A DNA stretch of 6,189 nt from Synechococcales cyanobacterium PMM_0085 (lineage in GTDB: Bacteria > Cyanobacteriota > Cyanobacteriia > Elainellales > Elainellaceae), in the NCBI GenBank assembly GCA_949127705.1, contig CASBQJ010000271.1:1-6189 (forward strand). Reading direction: 5' to 3'. The notes under the pieces were generated by a model. It ran no database searches. It was not told where the DNA came from and worked only from the letters and a program-made list of their open reading frames with translations. Both the position numbers and the translations under genes were made by a program. Of this stretch, positions 1 to 4,401 are shown one piece after another. Within the stretch, counting starts at the first letter, position 1. The number at the start of each line of letters is the position of its first letter.

Positions 1-62
1 AACTAACCCTCATTTTTCACGAAACGTACATTGCAAGCAGCATACGTCGCGGCGCTGTTTGA
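1..62 (-). ncRNA. 5' portion of type V-K CAST tracrRNA (truncated by window edge)
   Basis: This is the start of the trans-activating RNA that pairs with CRISPR repeats and is bound by Cas12k. Read on the minus strand, it carries in order AGCGCCGC (56-49), ATGCTGCTTGCA (43-32) and ATGAGGGTTAGTT (13-1). I recall the same blocks in the same order from the 5' half of the ShCAST tracrRNA. Between them an inverted repeat, ACGTA (47-43) with TACGT (28-24), encloses the conserved TGCTGCTTGCA loop; ShCAST has a stem at this place with different bases. The RNA begins roughly 40 nt after the cas12k stop, the usual arrangement. The 5' end is approximate, because the -10 candidate upstream (TAAATA, 70-65) is weak. 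The 3' half, the anti-repeat and the CRISPR array lie beyond position 1 and cannot be seen. Confidence 0.9.
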
Positions 63-103
63 GTTATTTAGTTTTCAAGGTACAAAGCTTTTGGCTATAG
101 CCT

Positions 104-2011
104 TTAAGCACGGGCTTGGTAAGCTGCGATCGCCACTTCTTTCGCCTTCTCTTCTAACTTCCCAGTAAGAGGTTGTTTCGCTTCCTCAATTACAATACCG
201 AGTTTAGTCGCTTGGCTCCGAATGCTTTCAATTAATCTGCCATAGCTCCAGCGGTGAACACTTGTACGATATTGCTTGGCATATTTTCGTTGCCCTTCTA
301 CAAATCCTGGACATTTTTCCTCTGCCTTGGCTTTAATCTCTGCTTCTACGATTTCTCGGATATTTCCCAGTTTTGGAACTGCAATGCTTCCAGATTTGAA
401 CGTCTTGGCGATCGTTACAATAGATTTTGCTAGTAGTCGATCAACATATTGCCCCAATTCTGACTCCCCCAGTTGTTTAGGAGCTTCTCGCTTTTGAGCT
501 TTATGGCGCTGATGAGCTGTTTTTAGTTGTTCTGTACGTCGTCGTGTAAATAGTCTATAGTTTTCGCCTAGCAGTTGCCGAATACCATATTGAGCAAGAA
601 CCTGGTTTGTATCAGCGTTCCATACTGCAACTGTAGCAGGCTTTTCTAAACCGAGAGATAATCCGACGACAATGTGAGACTGTCCCTGATAGAGAGGTTT
701 GCTGGGGCGATCGAAGGGTGTGTTGATGCGAGTCAGCGTCGAGTTCAGACGCTTTACGTACACTTGTTGGGTTGCCAAGAGGTCGCCCTTACTCTCCATC
801 TGGGTAATTTTTTTGGCAACTTCTGCTGCTTTTTCTTGACGGACTTGTTCAGTGCCCTCGGCTGTCCACAGGCGAGTGTCTATCGTGCAATAGAGGGTGA
901 GTTGATGCACATCCCAGGGATTGCCTTTTCCTTCCCCTACTTGCCATGCCAAACGGGCGGAGCGGAGGGTGAATAGACCACTGGAATGTTGATTTTTGCT
1001 GCTGCGTTTGGTCTCCTGGTCTTCCAAGAAACGTTGAAACCAATGAAGCTGACGATTGTCACAGTAGATGGCAAAGGTGTAGTCACTCAAGCCATTGAAA
1101 TGGATGCAGAGCCGACCTTTTGCATTTCGCTTCCAGACTAAATCTTCATTCGTCTCAAAGATCAACGGAAATGGCAGAACGCTGGGGTTGGTTAACAATC
1201 GATTTTGCCAGCGTTTGGCTTCAGCATTATCCTTAGGCACTGTCTGGGTAGCGGTTTCAAGGGTATTTAGCCAACTTGCTCCCGTCAAATCACGACCGTG
1301 GGGGATGCGAGACTCGATTTGCTCCTGAAGTCGTTTGACCTGAATTTCAGCTTTACGACGCTGTTGAGCAAATTTTTGAGGATCTTCATTATCTTGCGGA
1401 ATTTTACAGCCGTTTTTAAGGAGAAACGCGATCGCACACCGTTCCAGTACTTGCTTTGAATCGCGGTACCGATCGAAAAGTTGGCTGACTAAACTGCGAT
1501 CTGTTGAAGCTACTTTCTTCTTAATTTGCTTGCCTTTCTTTTTTGTATGTGAGGGTGATTCATCATTAGGGGTTGTGGGCTGAAGTTGAGAAAGAATGGC
1601 AGAGGCACGATCGCGAATTACATTAAGCTCAACCTCACCTGCTTGAGCCAATTCTTCATCGCTCTTGAGCATTTCTAGCCAGCGTAGTTTGCCATCAAGC
1701 CTTTGCTGAAGTTGCTTTTGGATGGCTAACCAGGACTTAAAGATGTAATCGGCGGCATGTTCTGCCGAAGTATAGAATCGGGCAGGTTGACCGTTAAAGC
1801 GAACCTCTGTTTTAAGAGATTTGCAAAGCTGGGCTACCAGAGTAGAAGAAATTTTGCCTTTCCGTCGCCAGATTTCAAATTCTGGATGTTGACTGATTTG
1901 TTCAATGAGAGCGTTAATCAGTGGCGTGTTGCGTTCTGCCATCAGCGTCCAAAGCTGTTGGCGGGTTCCGGGAGATGCAACTAAGCGGCACTGAATCGTA
2001 ATCTGGCTCAT
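104..2011 (-). CDS. cas12k: Cas12k (C2c5), RNA-guided effector of a type V-K CRISPR-associated transposon
   Basis: The 635-residue protein is a crRNA/tracrRNA-guided DNA-binding protein that marks the insertion site for TnsC, TniQ and TnsB rather than cutting DNA. It starts MSQITIQCRL, nearly identical to the ShCas12k start as I recall it, which fixes the ATG at 2011. Length is close to the roughly 640 residues of ShCas12k. Recognisable family stretches include LDGKLRWLEML (105-115), FLLKNGCK (196-203), PFPLIFETNEDLVW (280-293), NRQLHWFQRFLEDQ (319-332), PLYQGQSHIVVGLSLGLEKP (439-458) and RKYAKQYRTSVHRWSYGRLI (575-594). A Lys-rich, probably disordered linker lies at about 150-170. RuvC-I reads VGLSLGLE, with Ser452 where active Cas12 enzymes have Asp; the RuvC-II region reads AVPKLGN (544-550) without the catalytic Glu. 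The domain therefore looks catalytically dead, as is normal for the family. No Shine-Dalgarno is evident; a 14-bp inverted repeat occupies that place. The tracrRNA follows on the same strand. No tnsB, tnsC, tniQ or MerR regulator gene lies in the window. Confidence 0.97.
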   Translation of the reverse strand: MSQITIQCRLVASPGTRQQLWTLMAERNTPLINALIEQISQHPEFEIWRRKGKISSTLVAQLCKSLKTEVRFNGQPARFYTSAEHAADYIFKSWLAIQKQLQQRLDGKLRWLEMLKSDEELAQAGEVELNVIRDRASAILSQLQPTTPNDESPSHTKKKGKQIKKKVASTDRSLVSQLFDRYRDSKQVLERCAIAFLLKNGCKIPQDNEDPQKFAQQRRKAEIQVKRLQEQIESRIPHGRDLTGASWLNTLETATQTVPKDNAEAKRWQNRLLTNPSVLPFPLIFETNEDLVWKRNAKGRLCIHFNGLSDYTFAIYCDNRQLHWFQRFLEDQETKRSSKNQHSSGLFTLRSARLAWQVGEGKGNPWDVHQLTLYCTIDTRLWTAEGTEQVRQEKAAEVAKKITQMESKGDLLATQQVYVKRLNSTLTRINTPFDRPSKPLYQGQSHIVVGLSLGLEKPATVAVWNADTNQVLAQYGIRQLLGENYRLFTRRRTEQLKTAHQRHKAQKREAPKQLGESELGQYVDRLLAKSIVTIAKTFKSGSIAVPKLGNIREIVEAEIKAKAEEKCPGFVEGQRKYAKQYRTSVHRWSYGRLIESIRSQATKLGIVIEEAKQPLTGKLEEKAKEVAIAAYQARA

Positions 2012-2012
2012 A

Positions 2013-2026
2013 AGAACGTTTGTTCT
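2013..2026. promoter_or_regulatory. Candidate operator AGAAC-N4-GTTCT at the cas12k start
   Basis: AGAACGTTTGTTCT is a perfect 5-bp inverted repeat with a 4-bp spacer, ending one base from the cas12k ATG where the ribosome binding site would be. It contains GAAC-N4-GTTC, the core of the Bacillus-type LexA box, and differs at only one position from the reported cyanobacterial LexA consensus RGTACNNNDGTWCB. With the promoter proposed at 2040-2066 it would sit at about +8 to +21, suited to repression of transcription or translation. The known V-K repressor CvkR binds AnnACATnATGTnnT, which I do not find in this leader. The symmetry is seen directly; the regulator is inferred. Confidence 0.5.
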
Positions 2027-2039
2027 ACATTGAGCATAG

Positions 2040-2066
2040 ATTATCTGTTATTCTTCCTTTTTGCAA
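2040..2066 (-). promoter_or_regulatory. Candidate sigma70-type promoter of cas12k
   Basis: On the minus strand TTGCAA (2066-2061) and GATAAT (2045-2040) could serve as -35 and -10 boxes with a short 15-bp spacer. GATAAT differs from TATAAT at one base. Transcription would start near 2033, giving a leader of about 22 nt that contains the AGAAC/GTTCT repeat. I see no convincing terminator between the DUF262 stop (2103) and here, so read-through from the upstream gene is also possible. Confidence 0.4.
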
Positions 2067-2102
2067 GAGCCTTTGTACTAATCAAAATGGGGTTGTTCTT
2101 GG

Positions 2103-3944
2103 TTAATCATCTTTGTCTGCTTCGTCTTCAGGGACAGTTTCGTCTGACCAGACGATTGTCTTACCCATGACTGCTTCAATTTTAGTTAGTAGCGATCGCT
2201 TGCGAGCCGCGACAAATCCCTCAAAGTCGTCTTGTCTAAGCTTGGTCGGATCGATGCTATGGGTCAGTAGGATGCCATCCATGCCTACATCGTCTAGCTG
2301 TACTGCCTTATGAGTTTGAAGCTGAACCAGGTATTCGCTAGGAGCTTTTGCTCCGATCATGCGATTGGCTTTGTATGAGATCGGGGTTTTGTTGAGGATA
2401 GAGTTGTAGCGGGATGGCGGAACACCTTTGCCTTCGCACCATTTTTTAGGAAAGATGTGGTGGATGTCGAGTCTATTGTCCTCCCAATCATCCTCACTAA
2501 GGTCACGAATGGTAGATTTCCAGAAGAAGTCTTTTGCCCCTTCTCGTTGTACGAGTGTGCTGATGCCCTTGTAGGCCGCACTATTGCGTGAACGAAGGGT
2601 TTCTAATCGGTTGGGCTGGAAGTTGGCATCGCGAATGGTGGCAGGCTCTTGATGGCTGCTCTTAATCCATTCCATCAGTTCTTGTATATCGAGCGCCATG
2701 CGGGTTTCGACAGCACCGCCGTATAACTCTCCAAGAACACCACACCAGAACCATCGAGCGAGTTTATCGTAAATAGTAGGTTGCAGCCAATCATCACCTA
2801 ATAGAGCTAAAACTGCGGCCAGAGGAACCAACTGGGTGCGGTAAGGTAAGTCATTTGTTGAAAAGAAGGATTCCCTACGGAGAAACTTAGCTGCTTTCCA
2901 GAAGCCATCGGTGAGCTTAGTTTTCCACTGCTGGTATGCAGCCAGAGGGAGGGATAAGACGGCTTCACGCTTTGCACTGACCCCTGTGACTTGTTTGCCT
3001 GTTTTGCCGGATAGAAGGTCTGTTTGCCGCTTTTCCCAGGTATGTAGAAGGGACAACGCTTGCAGAAATTCAGTAGGTTGCACCTGGCACAGCAAACGCT
3101 GCTTAGATAGTCTTTGGTGAATACCTTTTATATCTTGTTTGGGATTGCCATACCACTCGTCCCGCAGATTAACGTCATCGGCAGCATAGGTAGCCGTCAT
3201 CAACTCAAATACTGTGAGCGAAACGCCTCCAGTATTAACTTTCTCGAAGACCAGGCAAACCGCTTCTTTTTTGTTTTCTTTGCTGAGTTCGATGATGGGA
3301 ACGTTGTAGTTGCGGAACTCGTTTAGGATCTGTTTGCGGAATTGAGCGTACCGCCCGAACTTCGCGGCATCGTAAGCAAGCAATCCTTCCTCCCATTCGT
3401 CGGAATTGAGGATTTGATTACAGGGGAAGTAAAAGTTTTCGTATTCCTTTTCGGGAGTGCTGAGATCGAGCTTGATGTCGCGACCAAAGTTTTCTTTGAT
3501 GACTCGGCTTTCATCTACTCCGATAATGGCGTTTTCGTAATGTTCTTCTCCTTCTAGGGCGAGTTCGATGTCGATGTAGTAGTAACGCCTGAGGGGTTTG
3601 CCAGTATGGGTGTGAGTATCTACGGGCTGTTGGAGCATTAGCACCTGAGTCAGTGATGTGAGGCGTTGCTGACCGTCAAGAATCAACAGTTCTGTCTCTT
3701 CAGGTTTGATTTTGGCAGGATCTAGTCCCTCAACGGGGCGGACTTTGAAGCGAGTATCACCGCCAGCTTCGAGCATCATGACGGCACCTACCGGAAAGGC
3801 GCGGGCAATGCTGACCAAGAGAGAACGGATGTCTTGATCGCCCCAGACCCACCCTCGCTGGAAGTCAGGAAGTTGAATTTTGCCAGCCACGATGTCGCGG
3901 AGGAGATCAGCAAGCCGCTTTCTAGTGGAGTCGAAGTTAGACAT
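2103..3944 (-). CDS. DUF262 protein with C-terminal HNH nuclease (GmrSD/BrxU/SspE-like defence enzyme)
   Basis: The 613-residue protein has the architecture of nucleotide-dependent, often modification-sensing restriction enzymes. The N-terminal DUF262 (ParB-like fold) shows LPDFQRGWVW (25-34), PVGAVMML (51-58), the hallmark DGQQRLTSL (90-98) and FEKVNTGGVSL (233-243). A helical middle section of about 250-480 has no motif I can name. The C-terminus has an HNH signature: DIHHIFPKKW (493-502), LNKTPIS (517-523) and KANRM (525-529), with His495/His496 and Asn518/Asn527 as likely catalytic or metal-site residues. The tail is acidic (EDEADKDD). AGGAA lies 8 nt before the ATG at 3944 and supports this start. 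The gene is co-oriented with cas12k, 91 bp upstream of it, and divergent from hsdR. In GmrSD and SspE, DGQQR is the nucleotide-binding/hydrolysis motif and HNH cuts DNA; which DNA feature this one senses cannot be read from sequence. It looks intact and is probably anti-phage cargo. Confidence 0.9.
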   Translation of the reverse strand: MSNFDSTRKRLADLLRDIVAGKIQLPDFQRGWVWGDQDIRSLLVSIARAFPVGAVMMLEAGGDTRFKVRPVEGLDPAKIKPEETELLILDGQQRLTSLTQVLMLQQPVDTHTHTGKPLRRYYYIDIELALEGEEHYENAIIGVDESRVIKENFGRDIKLDLSTPEKEYENFYFPCNQILNSDEWEEGLLAYDAAKFGRYAQFRKQILNEFRNYNVPIIELSKENKKEAVCLVFEKVNTGGVSLTVFELMTATYAADDVNLRDEWYGNPKQDIKGIHQRLSKQRLLCQVQPTEFLQALSLLHTWEKRQTDLLSGKTGKQVTGVSAKREAVLSLPLAAYQQWKTKLTDGFWKAAKFLRRESFFSTNDLPYRTQLVPLAAVLALLGDDWLQPTIYDKLARWFWCGVLGELYGGAVETRMALDIQELMEWIKSSHQEPATIRDANFQPNRLETLRSRNSAAYKGISTLVQREGAKDFFWKSTIRDLSEDDWEDNRLDIHHIFPKKWCEGKGVPPSRYNSILNKTPISYKANRMIGAKAPSEYLVQLQTHKAVQLDDVGMDGILLTHSIDPTKLRQDDFEGFVAARKRSLLTKIEAVMGKTIVWSDETVPEDEADKDD

Positions 3945-3993
3945 TCAGCGTTCCTATTTTTGTGACTGGGCTTTGGGTAAGGTGTTCTTGCCG

Positions 3994-3999
3994 TTTATA
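3994..3999 (-). promoter_or_regulatory. Candidate -10 box for the DUF262-HNH gene
   Basis: The minus strand reads TATAAA at 3999-3994, about 50 bp before the ATG, which would give a leader of roughly 43 nt with AGGAA as ribosome binding site. No good -35 hexamer is found 16-18 bp upstream, so this is a weak prediction. Confidence 0.3.
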
Positions 4000-4024
4000 G
4001 AGTGCCCATAATTGCTTGCTGAAG

Positions 4025-4043
4025 CCTAACCTAACCTAACCTA
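4025..4043. repeat. Short tandem repeat, 3.8 copies of CCTAA
   Basis: Three perfect CCTAA units followed by CCTA occupy 4025-4043. Short tandem repeats of this sort are common between cyanobacterial genes and can vary by slippage. It lies upstream of the DUF262-HNH gene's candidate promoter; no function is implied by the sequence. Confidence 0.75.
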
Positions 4044-4071
4044 CCCCTATCTAACTTGCTCAGGGAGCCAG

Positions 4072-4098
4072 TAGTGATTTAAAGCCTCTTAATCACTA
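4072..4098. repeat. Inverted repeat TAGTGATT / AATCACTA
   Basis: A perfect 8-bp inverted repeat (4072-4079 and 4091-4098) encloses 11 bases. With a single bulged T, two more A-T pairs form and leave an AGCCTC loop. There is no T-tract on either strand right after it, so it does not look like an intrinsic terminator. It could be an operator for the divergent promoters or an RNA hairpin. Confidence 0.5.
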
Positions 4099-4177
4099 AT
4101 CTCATGGTTATTGGGTAGAAGAGAAGCGATCGCTGCTGTCCGTGATGGGCGGGCTTTTATGCCTATCCACATGGGAA

Positions 4178-4227
4178 AACTGGGCAAACGTCTTGAAAAA
4201 AGGCTTCAATTGATAGGTAGCCCAGTT
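4178..4227. repeat. Nested inverted repeats AACTGGGC / GCCCAGTT with inner TTGAA / TTCAA
   Basis: An outer perfect 8-bp stem (4178-4185 with 4220-4227, five G-C or C-G pairs) encloses an inner perfect 5-bp stem (4193-4197 with 4205-4209) with a 7-base AAAAGGC loop. The nested arrangement suggests a folded RNA, either a leader element of a long hsdR transcript or a small RNA, rather than a simple protein operator. No poly-U follows on either strand. The pairing is visible; any function is inferred. Confidence 0.4.
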
Positions 4228-4296
4228 AGATTGTTTAGCCGTCAGTCGAGCCTGGGAAATGGGAGCTTATTGACCTATCTTTGGAGGACAAGGGCT

Positions 4297-4368
4297 ATGG
4301 AACGGTTCCTTGATTACCGCCAGGGTGTGTATTGCTTGTCGTGGTGCAGTGTTATAGACATTGACTGA
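4297..4368 (+). CDS. Possible 23-residue leader ORF upstream of hsdR
   Basis: GGAGG (4283-4287) sits 9 nt before an ATG that opens a 23-codon frame beginning MERFLDYRQGVY and ending CSVIDID, stop at 4366-4368. It ends 33 bp before the hsdR ATG and in the same frame, so it could be a translated leader influencing hsdR expression. It resembles no protein I know, and hsdR itself has no such Shine-Dalgarno. A frame this short with one good ribosome binding site can easily occur by chance. Confidence 0.25.
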   Translation: MERFLDYRQGVYCLSWCSVIDID

Positions 4369-4401
4369 GACCCTTCTTCTCCATTCATCAGCCCTACTTT
4401 A

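Larger units (their letters stand above)
3945..4401. other. Divergent intergenic region between the DUF262-HNH gene and hsdR
   Basis: This 457-bp spacer separates two divergently transcribed defence genes and must hold the promoters of both. It contains a CCTAA pentamer run, two inverted repeats able to form hairpins, one HIP1 octamer (4126-4133) and a short ORF with a good Shine-Dalgarno next to hsdR. I recognise no tRNA, no insertion sequence and no conserved protein in it. An open frame at 4111-4368 (TTG start) resembles no protein I know and is not called as a gene. A possible plus-strand -35, TTGACC (4270-4275), lacks a good -10 partner. Confidence 0.6.

Noticed and set aside
1..60. CRISPR repeat or array in the window
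   Set aside because: No direct repeats are present. The left edge is tracrRNA sequence upstream of the anti-repeat, so the array must lie outside.
87..109. GCTT-GGC-TATA-GCC-AAGC imperfect hairpin at the cas12k stop as a terminator
   Set aside because: The inner stem is only 3 bp, the arms do not align cleanly and no U-tract follows; the GGCTATAGCC palindrome (93-102) may be chance.
2012..2102. CvkR (MerR-type) gene or its AnnACATnATGTnnT site upstream of cas12k
   Set aside because: The 91-bp gap is too short for the gene. The only ACAT (2027-2030 region, plus strand) is not followed by the second half-site.
4111..4368. 85-codon open frame in the divergent intergenic region, in the same frame as hsdR
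   Set aside because: It needs a TTG start with no ribosome binding site, resembles no known family and runs through a hairpin-forming sequence. The TGA at 4366-4368 does not break hsdR, because the ATG at 4402 already gives a typical complete HsdR N-terminus.
3945..4401. tRNA gene or transposon end in the intergenic gap
   Set aside because: No cloverleaf or T-loop-like sequence and no series of repeated TnsB-type sites is visible; V-K attachment sites and ends would be expected at the element borders, not here.
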